Positions 16,767 to 24,648 of a stretch of DNA of 64,000 nucleotides are shown here, in pieces. Origin of the DNA: DASRIA01 sp963816975 (GTDB taxonomy: Bacteria > Actinomycetota > Thermoleophilia > Solirubrobacterales > JBBDJG01); contig CAWFMD010000006.1 in NCBI GenBank assembly GCA_963816975.1, positions 1,302,001 through 1,366,000 of the forward strand, read 5' to 3'. Positions within the stretch are counted from its first letter, which is position 1. Each line of letters opens with the position of its first letter. A model generated the notes under the pieces. It ran no database searches. It saw only the letters and a list, made by a program, of their open reading frames with translations, and was not told the origin of the DNA. Made by a program: the position numbers and the translations under genes.

Positions 16767-17461
16767 TGGCCAACGATCGCGATCCCTTCCAGGACACCGA
16801 GCAGCGCGAGGCCGACGCCGAGCGGGCCCGTGGCGCGGCGCGCCCGTACTCGATCGCCGTCGGGATCCTGTTCCTGGGCCTGATCGTGTTTGCCGGCATC
16901 AACGCCCTCACGAACGACAGCCCGGGCCCGATCGGGCTGGAGGAGGGGAGGCAGCTTCCGAAGTTCGCGGCCCCGTCGGCCACGGGCGGGCTCGACGGGG
17001 ACGCGAACGTCGATGCCGAGAAGGCCTGCAGTCTCCGTGAGCGCGACGCGATCCGGATCTGCGACTACTTCGACGCCCCGCTCGTGCTGGTCGCCTGGTT
17101 CAGTCGCTGCGGGGGGCACTGCGAGCCCATGCTGGACGCCGTCGAGCGCATCCGCGGGCGCTTCCCGGACATCAACTTCGTCGGACTCGACGTGCGCGAC
17201 TCCAAGGAAGAGGCGCGCAAGGTCGTAGAGAGGCGCGGATGGGGCTTCCCGATGGCGGTCGATCGTGACGGAGCCGTGGGCTTGCTCTACTCGGTGGGGG
17301 TCGGGCCCACCACGTTCTTCGCATATCCTGGCGGCGTGCTCGCCGGCAAGGCGCTCGGAGAGCTGAGCGAGGAGCAGCTGACCGACCGGGTCCGACGGCT
17401 CGAGCAGACATCGCGGAAGCGGCAGGGCGGGGTGCGCATCAAGGGAACTCGTGCAAGCTGA
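16763..17461 (+). CDS. Membrane-anchored thioredoxin-fold protein with CxxxC motif
   Basis: Probable extracytoplasmic redox protein, 232 residues. One membrane anchor (YSIAVGILFLGLIVFAGI) is followed by a TlpA/peroxiredoxin-like fold: PLVLVAWFSRCGGHCEPML, a middle strand NFVGLDVRDS and the cis-Pro loop VGVGPTTFF. The two Cys are spaced CxxxC, as in Sco-type copper/redox proteins, not the CxxC of thioredoxins. GTG 16763 or ATG 16766 start; the stop overlaps the next gene by 11 bp. A role in cytochrome assembly or disulfide exchange is possible, but no partner gene is nearby. Confidence 0.8.
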   Translation: MMANDRDPFQDTEQREADAERARGAARPYSIAVGILFLGLIVFAGINALTNDSPGPIGLEEGRQLPKFAAPSATGGLDGDANVDAEKACSLRERDAIRICDYFDAPLVLVAWFSRCGGHCEPMLDAVERIRGRFPDINFVGLDVRDSKEEARKVVERRGWGFPMAVDRDGAVGLLYSVGVGPTTFFAYPGGVLAGKALGELSEEQLTDRVRRLEQTSRKRQGGVRIKGTRAS

Positions 17462-18104
17462 GACGCCGCTGCGCAGCGGCTGGGTGGAGCCCGCCCTGAA
17501 GGCGGAGTTCAGCGGGCTCGGAGTCACGCTGGCCGAGGTGGAGGCACAGTCCCGGCGCAGCCCGGCCGGGGTGAAAGAGCGCCTCAAGCACCTGTCCGAC
17601 ATCACCCACGGCGCCCGGGCGCTGGCCCAGCGCCGGGAGCCGATCGCGTCGGCCTACCGCATCTTCTTCCGCCAGATCGGCATCGATCCCGAGGAGTTCC
17701 GCCCGCCCGCGGAAGCCGCGATGCTGGAGCGGATGCGGGCGGGTCGCTTCAAGAGCCGCAACACCCTCGACGACGGCCTCACGGTGGCGATCGTCGAGAC
17801 CGGCGTATCCGTGCGGGCGTTCGACGCCGCCCGCCTCCAGGGGGATCTGGGGCTGCGCGTCTCCCAGCCGCAGGAACAGCTCGGCGGCGATGGTCTCGAG
17901 CTGCCCGACGGTACGATCGTGCTCGCGGACGAGCGCCACGCCGTGGCACTCGTATTCGGCGACACCGCGCCCGAGCGCGGCGTGTCACCCGACACGCGCC
18001 GGATGATCCTGTGCGCGATCCAGGTTCCCGGTGTCCCCGACATCAACGTCGAGGAAGCCCTGTGGATTTGCAGCGACATCCTCACGAGCTCCGAACGGCC
18101 CTGA
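17451..18104 (+). CDS. B3/B4 tRNA-binding-domain protein
   Basis: Stand-alone protein of 217 residues related to the B3/4 domain of phenylalanyl-tRNA synthetase beta chain, a fold used to recognise or edit misacylated tRNA. Supporting motifs are YRIFFRQIGIDPEEFRPPAEA, the NTLDDGLTVAIVETGVSVRAFD segment and the end VPGVPDINVEEAL. No catalytic residues can be proposed with confidence. GTG start with AAGGGA upstream, overlapping the thioredoxin-like gene by 11 bp, so likely co-translated with it although no functional link is obvious. Confidence 0.8.
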   Translation: MQAETPLRSGWVEPALKAEFSGLGVTLAEVEAQSRRSPAGVKERLKHLSDITHGARALAQRREPIASAYRIFFRQIGIDPEEFRPPAEAAMLERMRAGRFKSRNTLDDGLTVAIVETGVSVRAFDAARLQGDLGLRVSQPQEQLGGDGLELPDGTIVLADERHAVALVFGDTAPERGVSPDTRRMILCAIQVPGVPDINVEEALWICSDILTSSERP

Positions 18105-18165
18105 GCCCTGGCTGGGCGCCAGACCCGTTGGTAGACTTGGCCCACCCTGCGGGAGAGAGGAACTC

Positions 18166-18648
18166 GTGCCTGAGCTGTTGCAGAGCCAAATCCCAGACGA
18201 TGCGCGGCACACGCCCTCGCTGCTGCGCCGGGATGTCGACGAGGTGGCCGCCCGCCGCTCGCTGCGGAACCAGATCGCCCGCCTCGAGCGCGAGCTGTCC
18301 GCGCTGTTCACCGCCGCACACCCGCGCCAGGGCCTCGAGTGGGGGGTGCGGGCCCCGGGTGGCCCGCGGGTCCTGAGCCTGGGCGAGCTGGAGGCGCTGC
18401 GCGACGACCTGGCCGCGCACCTCGACGAAACTCGCCGCACGCTGCGCGACCGCGGCTACGTGGAGGCCCGCAACCGGGAGCGCATCGAGCAGATGATCGC
18501 GGCCCCACGGCGGTTCAAGTGGGTGCGGATCTCCAACGACGACATCGGGGAGCCTGGCTGCAAGCACTGGCACACTCGCCCGCGACTCGGCCTGCTGGGC
18601 ATGCTGATGGGCTGGTGGCGGGTCAAGATCTCCTCGGGCTGTCCATGA
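18166..18648 (+). CDS. Conserved hypothetical protein with coiled-coil and KHW motif
   Basis: 160-residue soluble protein, unrecognised. The middle is predicted coiled coil (RRSLRNQIARLERELSALF and LDETRRTLRDRGYVEARNRE); the C-terminus is unusual and rich in Trp, Gly and Cys: GEPGCKHWHTRPRLGLLGML then GWWRVKISSGCP. The two Cys and clustered His/Trp could bind metal or form a disulfide. The longer frame starts inside the previous gene; GTG 18166 has GGGAGAGAGG upstream and is the natural start. A TAGACT hexamer at 18132-18137 may be its -10. Ends at a good terminator. Confidence 0.78.
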   Translation: MPELLQSQIPDDARHTPSLLRRDVDEVAARRSLRNQIARLERELSALFTAAHPRQGLEWGVRAPGGPRVLSLGELEALRDDLAAHLDETRRTLRDRGYVEARNRERIEQMIAAPRRFKWVRISNDDIGEPGCKHWHTRPRLGLLGMLMGWWRVKISSGCP

Positions 18649-18652
18649 CTTC

Positions 18653-18681
18653 AGGGACGCGGGCCCGCCTGCGTCCCTTTG
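18653..18681 (+). terminator. Rho-independent terminator
   Basis: AGGGACGC (18653-18660) pairs perfectly with GCGTCCCT (18671-18678) across a 10-base loop and is followed by TTT. It sits 4 bp after the stop of the preceding gene. Confidence 0.8.
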
Positions 18682-18723
18682 GAGCTCACGGAGTTTCCGG
18701 CTGAGGCGATCCCGGCTTATTTG

Positions 18724-19203
18724 ATGGCCAGCCGCCGCAAGCGCCGGAGCGCGAACTACACGGCTCCGGGCCGCCGGGGCGAGGGCCGCGCGCCGCAGCC
18801 TGCCGCCCCGCGCCCCGCGCGCCGCGCGCCCCGCGAGCGGCCGCCCGCGCCTTGGGGCCGGTTCCCACTGGTCGAGCTGGTCATCCTGATCGGCCTCGGC
18901 CTGCTCCTGGTGGGCTTCTTCGTCGGTGAGAGCCGCGGCGCCGTGCTGATCGCGTGCGGCCTCACGCTTGCGTCGCTGGCCGGCCTGGAACTGGCGGTCC
19001 GCGAGCACCTGGCCGGCTTCAAGTCACACTCGACGGTGCTGGCCGGCGCGGTCGCGGTGGTGGCGCTCGCGCTCGGCTACTTCCTGCTCCCCTCGAGCCT
19101 GTTCGGGCTGAACCTGCTGATCGGCGTGCTCGTCTTCGGTGTCGCGTTCTACGCTTTCCGCGAGCTGTTCAAGCGCAGGTCGGGCGGGTTGGGATTCCGC
19201 TGA
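18724..19203 (+). CDS. Multi-pass membrane protein, unknown function
   Basis: 159 residues. A basic, Pro/Ala/Arg-rich cytoplasmic N-terminus of about 45 residues (MASRRKRRSANYTAPGRRG) precedes four hydrophobic spans: VELVILIGLGLLLVGFF, AVLIACGLTLASLAGLEL, VLAGAVAVVALALGYFLL and LNLLIGVLVFGVAFYAF, ending in a basic tail. No family recognised. An upstream in-frame start at 18679 exists but overlaps the terminator, so ATG 18724 is preferred. Convergent with the integration host factor gene. Confidence 0.8.
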   Translation: MASRRKRRSANYTAPGRRGEGRAPQPAAPRPARRAPRERPPAPWGRFPLVELVILIGLGLLLVGFFVGESRGAVLIACGLTLASLAGLELAVREHLAGFKSHSTVLAGAVAVVALALGYFLLPSSLFGLNLLIGVLVFGVAFYAFRELFKRRSGGLGFR

Positions 19204-19239
19204 TGGAGCGGGCCGGGCGCAGCTGCCCGCAAACGCGAC

Positions 19240-19275
19240 GACGGCGCTCGAACACGTGATGGTCGCGAGCGCCGT
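19240..19275. terminator. Bidirectional terminator between convergent genes
   Basis: GACGGCGCTCG (19240-19250) and CGAGCGCCGTC (19265-19275) form a perfect 11-bp stem with a 14-base loop; TCTTCCTC follows on the + strand. It sits between the membrane protein gene and the integration host factor gene, which face each other. Confidence 0.8.
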
Positions 19276-19296
19276 CTCTTCCTCGGTCCTTCCCGG

Positions 19297-19641
19297 CTAC
19301 GCGGCCCGCTGGGCAGCGCGCGAAGTCTGAGCCTTCGTGGTCAGGAGCGCGGCCAGCGTCACCCGCTGGCGCTCCGTGAGGCTGCCGACCGTCTTGCTCT
19401 CGAGCAGGCTGATCGACTGCAGAAACTTCCGGCACCTCGTGCGCCCCCACCGCTTCTGGCTCATCAACAGCTCGCTGACGGTCATGCTCTCGACCTCCCA
19501 CGGACAGGAAAGGACGACCTCTGCGGCGTCTGCTCGACCTGCCGCGATCTTGCGCTTCAGCGCAGCTCTTGCAAGCCGTACGCGGTTGGCTCGCTCGAGC
19601 GCCAGCATGTGTTGTGGGCCAGACGTTACGGCAGCGTCCAT
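19297..19641 (-). CDS. Actinobacterial-type integration host factor (mIHF-like)
   Basis: Small nucleoid-associated DNA-binding protein, 114 residues. The N-terminal helix (ALERANRVRLARAALKRKI) and the segment WEVESMTVSELLMSQKRWGRTRCRKFLQSIS match the mycobacterial/streptomycete IHF fold, where the helix-two-turn-helix VGKVRA-x-x-x-M is replaced here by WGRTRCRKFL; the tail SLLESKTVGSLTERQRVTLA also fits. It is not homologous to the alpha/beta IHF of proteobacteria. Start ATG 19641 preceded by GGGAGGTGCA. The C-terminal extension of about 20 residues (TTKAQTSRAAQRAA) is basic. Confidence 0.85.
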   Translation of the reverse strand: MDAAVTSGPQHMLALERANRVRLARAALKRKIAAGRADAAEVVLSCPWEVESMTVSELLMSQKRWGRTRCRKFLQSISLLESKTVGSLTERQRVTLAALLTTKAQTSRAAQRAA

Positions 19642-19850
19642 TGCACCTCCCAGGTGTGGGCAGAAAAATCAGGGATCGGGATCATCCACTCGGCTCGCAG
19701 CCTCCCCCTCGCTCGACGCATCGAGAGGACGAGAATCTTCTCCGCTGCCACCCGTCCCTTGCTGGAGACTGGGCCCGCTCGGAGGCTGCGTTCCGGTCGA
19801 GGGGGAAAGGTAACGGATGCCGGACGCCGGTCAACAATTCCGTAACCGGT

Positions 19851-19874
19851 CCGTTCGCTAGGAGCGGGCTTTTT
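19851..19874 (+). terminator. Orphan rho-independent terminator
   Basis: CCGTTC (19851-19856) pairs with GAGCGG (19862-19867, one G-U pair), loop GCTAG, followed by GC and five T. It points along the + strand, where no protein gene ends, so it could close a small RNA starting in 19650-19800. Confidence 0.55.
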
Positions 19875-19887
19875 GTCGCCGGATCTG

Positions 19888-19907
19888 TTTGTCCATTTCT
19901 GGACAAA
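19888..19907. promoter_or_regulatory. 8-4-8 inverted repeat, operator-like
   Basis: TTTGTCCA-TTTC-TGGACAAA is a perfect palindrome of two 8-bp arms. It lies between the genes for the serine-palmitoyltransferase-like enzyme and the IHF, both on the minus strand. It could bind a dimeric repressor; the protein is unknown. Confidence 0.5.
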
Positions 19908-20065
19908 GTTCTGCGATGTGAGGTTTGCCTGGAAAACCAACTAATTCGGGGAGCCGACGCTGCGTCGCGGAAACCGGGGTGAAGTCTCGAGCAGCCTTGT
20001 GAGGAAGGCGCTCAGCGGGCCGGCGAAAGCAAGGATCGCGACATCCCGCGCGAGCGCTCCGGCGC

Positions 20066-21313
20066 CTACTGGTCGGGCACCTGGTCCCGCACCGACGCGA
20101 AGATCTCCAGCGCCCGGTCCAGGTGCGCGCGTTCGTGGGTGGCCATCACGCTCGTACGGATCAGGGAGCCGCCCGGGGGCACGGCCGGGTAGAGCGCCAC
20201 GTTCACGTACATGCCGGCGTCCCAGAGCGCCTTCCAGAGGGTCGCGGTCGGCACGTCGTCGCCGATCACGACCGGGACGATCGGCGTGATCACCCGGGTG
20301 CCGTCGCCCAGCACGCTGGGCTCCACGACTCGATACCCGAGCCCGTCCAGACCGCGGTGGAGGTACTCGGCGTTGTCGAGGACCCGGCGAAACAGCGCCG
20401 GCCCTTCCTGCGAGCGGCAGATGCGCACAGCCTCGAGCGCCGCGGCCAGCGCCGCCGGCACGGCCGCGGCCGTGAACAGGAACGGCCGCGACGCGATCCG
20501 CAGGTAGTCGATCACCTCCGCGGGCCCCGCGATGTAGCCGCCGCAGCTGGCCAGCGACTTGGAAAAGGTGCCCATCCGCAGGTCGACGCGGTGCTCGGCA
20601 CCGTGCAGCTCGCAGGCGCCGGTTCCGCGGGCCCCGAGCACGCCGACGCCGTGGGCCTCGTCCACCATCAGGCGCGCCCCGTACGAGCGGCACAGGTCCG
20701 CGACCGAGCTCACGTCGCAGATGTCCCCCTCCATCGAGTAGACGCCGTCGACCGCGACCAGGACGCCGCCCCCATCGGCCCCGGCGCGCTCCAGCATCCG
20801 CTCGAGCTTGTCGAGGCGCTGGTGCCGGAACGGCCGCAGGCGGGCCCCCGAGAGCTTGCATCCGTCCAGGATCGAGGCGTGATCACCGGAGTCCGCGATC
20901 ACCGTGTCGGTCGCGCCGAGGATGCCCGACAGGCAGCCGAGGTTGGCCTGGTATCCGGTGGTGAAGACCAGCGCGGCCTCGGTGCCCATCCAGGCGGCGA
21001 TCTCCTCTTCGAGGTCGCTGTGGAGAGGAATCGTCCCGTTCATCAGGCGCGAGCCGGTGAGCGCCGTCCCGTAGCGATCCAGCGCCTCGCGAGCGGCCGC
21101 CTTCACGCGCGCGTCCCCGGTCAGTCCCAGGTAGTTGTTGGAGCCGAGCATCAGGCGCTCCCGGCCCTCCATGCGCACGACGGGCCCGGCTTCGGACTCG
21201 ACCTGCCGGAAATAGGGAAGCAGGTCGTGGCGGCGCGCGAAGTCGATCAGCTCGCGGCGATCGTGGTCGCGGGCTTTCTCGAACAGGTCTGGGATCGTCG
21301 GCGTCTGGGCCAT
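20066..21313 (-). CDS. Alpha-oxoamine synthase, serine palmitoyltransferase-like
   Basis: PLP enzyme that condenses an acyl-CoA with an amino acid, 415 residues. The family core is intact: LGSNNYLGL, FTTGYQANLG, HASILDGCKLSGA (145-157), DGVYSMEGD, VDEAHGVG with the PLP-binding Asp218, and the Schiff-base Lys252 in GTFSKSLASCGGY. The His-Ala-Ser-Ile-x-Asp-Gly-Cys motif and the Phe-Arg-His downstream resemble serine palmitoyltransferases more than BioF (HASLLEA) or Kbl (HASIIDG). No biotin or threonine genes are nearby. The partner is probably the divergent GNAT-fold gene. BioF-like or other acyl-amino ketone synthesis remains possible. Confidence 0.82.
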   Translation of the reverse strand: MAQTPTIPDLFEKARDHDRRELIDFARRHDLLPYFRQVESEAGPVVRMEGRERLMLGSNNYLGLTGDARVKAAAREALDRYGTALTGSRLMNGTIPLHSDLEEEIAAWMGTEAALVFTTGYQANLGCLSGILGATDTVIADSGDHASILDGCKLSGARLRPFRHQRLDKLERMLERAGADGGGVLVAVDGVYSMEGDICDVSSVADLCRSYGARLMVDEAHGVGVLGARGTGACELHGAEHRVDLRMGTFSKSLASCGGYIAGPAEVIDYLRIASRPFLFTAAAVPAALAAALEAVRICRSQEGPALFRRVLDNAEYLHRGLDGLGYRVVEPSVLGDGTRVITPIVPVVIGDDVPTATLWKALWDAGMYVNVALYPAVPPGGSLIRTSVMATHERAHLDRALEIFASVRDQVPDQ

Positions 21314-21319
21314 ATCCGC

Positions 21320-21335
21320 TAGGTTGCCGCGCGTG
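21320..21335 (+). promoter_or_regulatory. TANNNT hexamer 7 bases before GTG, leaderless promoter
   Basis: TAGGTT (21320-21325) is 7 bases before GTG 21333. The divergent oxoamine synthase starts at 21313, so only about 20 bases separate the two starts; a leaderless promoter here is the simplest solution. Confidence 0.5.
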
Positions 21336-22526
21336 TCGGTCGAGATCAAGCCGGTCGCATCGCGGCGCGATCTGACGCGCTTCATCAAGCTCCCGATGCG
21401 GCTCTATCGTAACGAGCCGCGCTGGATCCCTCCGCTCGTGGCGGAGCGCCGGGCCTTCCTTGACCGGGACAAGAACCCCTTTTTCGGCCACGCGGAGGCC
21501 GAGTTCTTCCTGGCGCTGCGCGACGGGCAGCCGGTCGGCCGGATCAGCGCCCACGTGGACCACCACTTCAACGAGTTCCAGGGAAACGACTGGGGGATGT
21601 TCGGCTTCTTCGAGTGCGAGAACGATCCCCAGGCGGCCGGCGCGCTGCTCGACGCGGCGCGGGATTGGCTGCGCGACCGCGGCCGGGACCGCATGGTCGG
21701 CCCGATGGACTTCACCACCAACGACGAGTGCGGCCTGCTGATCGCCGGACACGAGCGCAAGCCGCTGATCCTCGAGGGCTGGCACCACCCTTACTACCTC
21801 GCGCTGCTGGAAGGGTGGGGGCTGAAGAAGGCGATGGACCTGTACATGTGGGAGCTGCGGCTCGACAAGGTCGAGGACAAGGGCGGGTTTCATCCGCTGA
21901 TCCACGCCACCGCGAAGCAGGTGACCGGCGAGCACGGGGTGACGGTCCGCAACATGCGGCGCAAGGACCTCGAGTCCGAGGTCGCGCACTTCCTCGAGGT
22001 CTACAACGAGGCCTGGGCCCACAACTGGGCCTTCGTGCCGCTGGACGAGACCGAGGCCCGCTGGTACACGAAGAACCTGCGCCCGGTCCTGGACGAGCGC
22101 TGGACCTGGATCGCCGAGCGAGACGGCGAGGTCCTGGGCGCCGCGCTCACCCTGCCGGACGTCAACAGGTGCCTACAGCACATGAACGGGCGCCTGCTGC
22201 CGTTCGGCTGGGCGAAGTTCCTGTGGCATCGCCGCAAGATCGACGCATGCCGCGTGCTCGCCCTTGGCGTGAGGCCCGCCTATCAAGACCTGGGCATCGC
22301 CGCCGCCCTCTACGTCGAGCACCTCAAACAGGCCGACCCCGCGCACAAGAAGATCTGGTGGGGAGAGATGGGCTGGATCCTCGAGACCAACGACGCCATG
22401 AACCGCGCGATGGAGGGAATGGGCGGCAAGATCGTGCGGCGCTACCGCGTCTTCGAAAAGCAGCTCGGGCCCCAGGCGAGCGCGGCGGCGCAGGCCTGGG
22501 ACACGGTCGGCGGCCTGGCCGAATAG
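21333..22526 (+). CDS. GNAT-fold acyltransferase, bacterial ceramide-synthase candidate
   Basis: 397 residues of a family often annotated only as N-acetyltransferase. It starts VSVEIKPVASRRDLTRFIKL with RNEPRWIPPLVAERR and NPFFGHAEAEFFLAL; the C-terminal GNAT domain has ALGVRPAYQDLGIAAALYVE where acyl-CoA would bind, and ends with GWILETNDAMNRAME. As far as I recall, the Caulobacter ceramide synthase (bCerS) belongs to this type of protein. Here it is divergent from a serine-palmitoyltransferase-like gene, which fits N-acylation of a sphingoid base. TTG 21324 is an alternative start. Function is inference from context. Confidence 0.7.
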   Translation: MSVEIKPVASRRDLTRFIKLPMRLYRNEPRWIPPLVAERRAFLDRDKNPFFGHAEAEFFLALRDGQPVGRISAHVDHHFNEFQGNDWGMFGFFECENDPQAAGALLDAARDWLRDRGRDRMVGPMDFTTNDECGLLIAGHERKPLILEGWHHPYYLALLEGWGLKKAMDLYMWELRLDKVEDKGGFHPLIHATAKQVTGEHGVTVRNMRRKDLESEVAHFLEVYNEAWAHNWAFVPLDETEARWYTKNLRPVLDERWTWIAERDGEVLGAALTLPDVNRCLQHMNGRLLPFGWAKFLWHRRKIDACRVLALGVRPAYQDLGIAAALYVEHLKQADPAHKKIWWGEMGWILETNDAMNRAMEGMGGKIVRRYRVFEKQLGPQASAAAQAWDTVGGLAE

Positions 22527-22569
22527 GCCTGCCGGGAACATCTTCCACGCTCACTACACTCCGGCCCTC

Positions 22570-22863
22570 ATGGTCGCCGATCCCAGCCCCAACGGGGGGC
22601 TTCGTCATGCACCGGTCCCGGTCGCGCGCCCGGCGCGGGCCCTCGAGCAGCCGCGGAAGCTCGTGCTCGCGCTGCCTCTTCCGCGCGGCCCGCTGGCGCT
22701 TGCCGCGGGGGGCCTGACAGCCGGCGCCGTGGTGGCCGGCATCGTGCGGACGCTGACCCGCCGGCGCCGGGGCAAGGTGGGCGGGCGCCGCCGCCGGGAG
22801 CTGCGCCGGACCGTGGTCGGCACCCGCTCGTTCCTCGTGGACGTGCACCTGCTCGGGCGCTGA
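22570..22863 (+). CDS. Small Arg-rich membrane-associated protein
   Basis: 97 residues, not recognised. A Pro/Ala-rich N-terminus is followed by one hydrophobic stretch (GPLALAAGGLTAGAVVAGIV) and a very basic tail (RRRRGKVGGRRRRELRRT). A TACACT hexamer lies 9 bases before ATG 22570. It lies tail-to-tail with the thiamine-precursor transporter operon. Reality of the gene is moderately sure: third-position GC is high, but there is no ribosome binding site and antisense frames overlap. Confidence 0.5.
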   Translation: MVADPSPNGGLRHAPVPVARPARALEQPRKLVLALPLPRGPLALAAGGLTAGAVVAGIVRTLTRRRRGKVGGRRRRELRRTVVGTRSFLVDVHLLGR

Positions 22864-22872
22864 GACCGGGTT

Positions 22873-23883
22873 CTAAAGCCCGGCGCCCGGCAGCAGGTCG
22901 TTGGTCAGCGCGGAGTCGATGTCCGGCAGCTCGTCCAGGAGCGCGTTGTCGACCATCCAGCCGCCGTAGTTGCGCCACTGCACCGGATCCATGAAGCCGA
23001 AGGGCCGGTCGGACTTCTCCGGGAACAGGGCCGGGATCGTGACGCGCACGCTCTCACGGGTCGTGCGCGCCCGCAGGTCGGGGTTGTTGTCGATCAGGTT
23101 CCGGGTCGCGGTCGCGGGATTCCTGCGCGCGGCGCGCGCGCCGCGCGAGACGGCCGCAATGAACAGCCGGATGTCATCGCGCTGCTGGTCGAGCTTGTCC
23201 GAGTTGGCGACCAGCACCAGCTCGTCGTAGGCCGGGACGCCGAGCTCGCTGACGGGCACGATCCACGGTCGCTGCTGGCGCTCGCGCAGCTCGACGCCCT
23301 CCACGTTCGAGAACGCACCCAGGGTCGCATCGACCCGGCCGGACAGCATCGCGGCGAGCAGGCTCGCGCCCACGTTGGTGACCTTGACCGACGCCTGCGG
23401 CACGTTCGCACGGCGCAGGATCGTCTTCAGGTACGCCGCCTGGTAGGGGATGCCGGCCGTGCCGACGCGCTTTCCGCGCAGATCGCGCACGGACCGCACG
23501 CCCGACTTCCCGGTGGCCATCAGCGAAGTCAGGGGCCGCTGCACCAGTGCGGCCACGGCCACCACCGGAAGACCCCGCTCACGTGCGAGCAGCACCTCGG
23601 GCTCGTAGGAGATCGCGAGGTCGGTGCGGCCCGCCGCCACCTGCCTGATCGGGGCCGACGGGTCGGAGGGCACGCGCGGGCGGACGTCGAGCCCCACGTC
23701 GCGCAGGTAACCCTGGTTCTGCGCCTCGTAGATCGCCACGTGGTCGGGGTTCGGGAACCAGTCGAGCGTCAGGTCGAGTTCGCGGGCCGGCACACCGGCA
23801 TCCACGGACTCCGACTTCTCGCCGCAGGCCGACAGCACGAGCACGGCGGCGAGCACCGCGCATCCGGCGAGCAGGCGGCTCAC
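22873..23883 (-). CDS. thiY: Thiamine-precursor ABC transporter, substrate-binding lipoprotein
   Basis: NMT1/THI5-type binding protein, 336 residues, capturing a pyrimidine precursor (such as formylaminopyrimidine) for thiamine synthesis. Signal ends VLVLSACGE, a lipobox. The mature part opens DLTLDWFPNPDHVAIYEAQNQGYL, a hallmark of the family, and has DLRGKRVGTAG. GTG start overlaps the permease stop by 4 bp (GTGA). Third gene of the riboswitch-controlled operon. Exact ligand is by family inference. Confidence 0.9.
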   Translation of the reverse strand: MSRLLAGCAVLAAVLVLSACGEKSESVDAGVPARELDLTLDWFPNPDHVAIYEAQNQGYLRDVGLDVRPRVPSDPSAPIRQVAAGRTDLAISYEPEVLLARERGLPVVAVAALVQRPLTSLMATGKSGVRSVRDLRGKRVGTAGIPYQAAYLKTILRRANVPQASVKVTNVGASLLAAMLSGRVDATLGAFSNVEGVELRERQQRPWIVPVSELGVPAYDELVLVANSDKLDQQRDDIRLFIAAVSRGARAARRNPATATRNLIDNNPDLRARTTRESVRVTIPALFPEKSDRPFGFMDPVQWRNYGGWMVDNALLDELPDIDSALTNDLLPGAGL

Positions 23884-24648
23884 GGGCGGCTCCGGTTGGT
23901 GTGCGCCCACGGCACCGCGCGCCGCTCGACCGCCGACACGAGCGCGAACAGCGCGATCGCCATCGCGGAGAGGATCAATACGGCCGCGAACACGCGCGCC
24001 GTCAGGAGTTGTGCCATCCCGACCTGGATCGCGTGCCCGAGCCCGCGCATCGGATCCGACCAGCTCACCGAACACCGCTCCGATCACGGCCACGGCGACC
24101 GCGATCTTGGCGCCGGAGAACACATAGGGCAGCGCGGCGGGCAGCTCCAGCCGCCGGAACGTGTCCCAGCGGCCCGCGCCCAGCGTACGCAGCATGCGGG
24201 TCTGGTCGCGGTCGACCGCGCGCAGGCCGTCGAGGGTGTTGACGACGACCGGGAAGAAGCAGATGAGGGCTATCACGATCAGCTTGGGACCCATTCCGAA
24301 GCCGAACCAGATCACCAGGATCGGAGCGATCACGATGATCGGCACGGCCTGCGAGGCGACCACGAGGGGATACAGCGCGCGGCGCAGCATAGGGGAGAGG
24401 TGGAGCGCCACCGCCACCGCCACGCCCACCGCGAGCGCGATTGCGAAGCCGAGCAGCACCTCCTGGGCGGTGACCCAGGCGTCCGGGAGCAGCACGCCGC
24501 GGTCGTCCACCAGCGCGCGGGCCACCTCGCTCGGCGCCGGCAGCAGGTAGTCCTCCACCCAGCCCAGCCGCGCGGCCAGCTCCCAGCCCGCGATCAGCAC
24601 TGCCAGCAGCAGGGCGGGCGGCCCCCACTCGCGGGTCAGGCGCCTCAT
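23880..24648 (-). pseudogene. thiX: Thiamine-precursor ABC transporter permease, one +1 frameshift
   Basis: Membrane subunit, about 256 residues after repair. From ATG 24648 it reads MRRLTREWGPPALLLAVL with the inner-membrane transport signature ELPAALPYVFSGAKIAVAVA. Near nt 24042 an extra base breaks the frame after FGELVGSDA; removing it joins it to GLGHAIQVGMAQLL and the last two spans (FAAVLILSAMAIALFALV), ending TGA at 23880. Overlaps the ATPase gene and the binding-protein gene by 4 bp each, so the operon layout is intact; this supports a sequence error over real loss. Confidence 0.85.

Larger units (their letters stand above)
19642..20065. other. Long intergenic region upstream of the IHF gene
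   Basis: 424 bases with no convincing protein gene; the 104-codon minus-strand frame overlapping it (19626-19940) lacks coding character. It is slightly less GC-rich than the surroundings. It holds a plus-strand terminator (19851-19874), an 8-4-8 inverted repeat (19888-19907) and the IHF promoter, which cannot be placed precisely. Confidence 0.6.

Noticed and set aside
20066..21313. BioF (8-amino-7-oxononanoate synthase)
   Set aside because: Not excluded, but motif HASILDGC and lack of bio genes fit a serine-palmitoyltransferase-like enzyme better.
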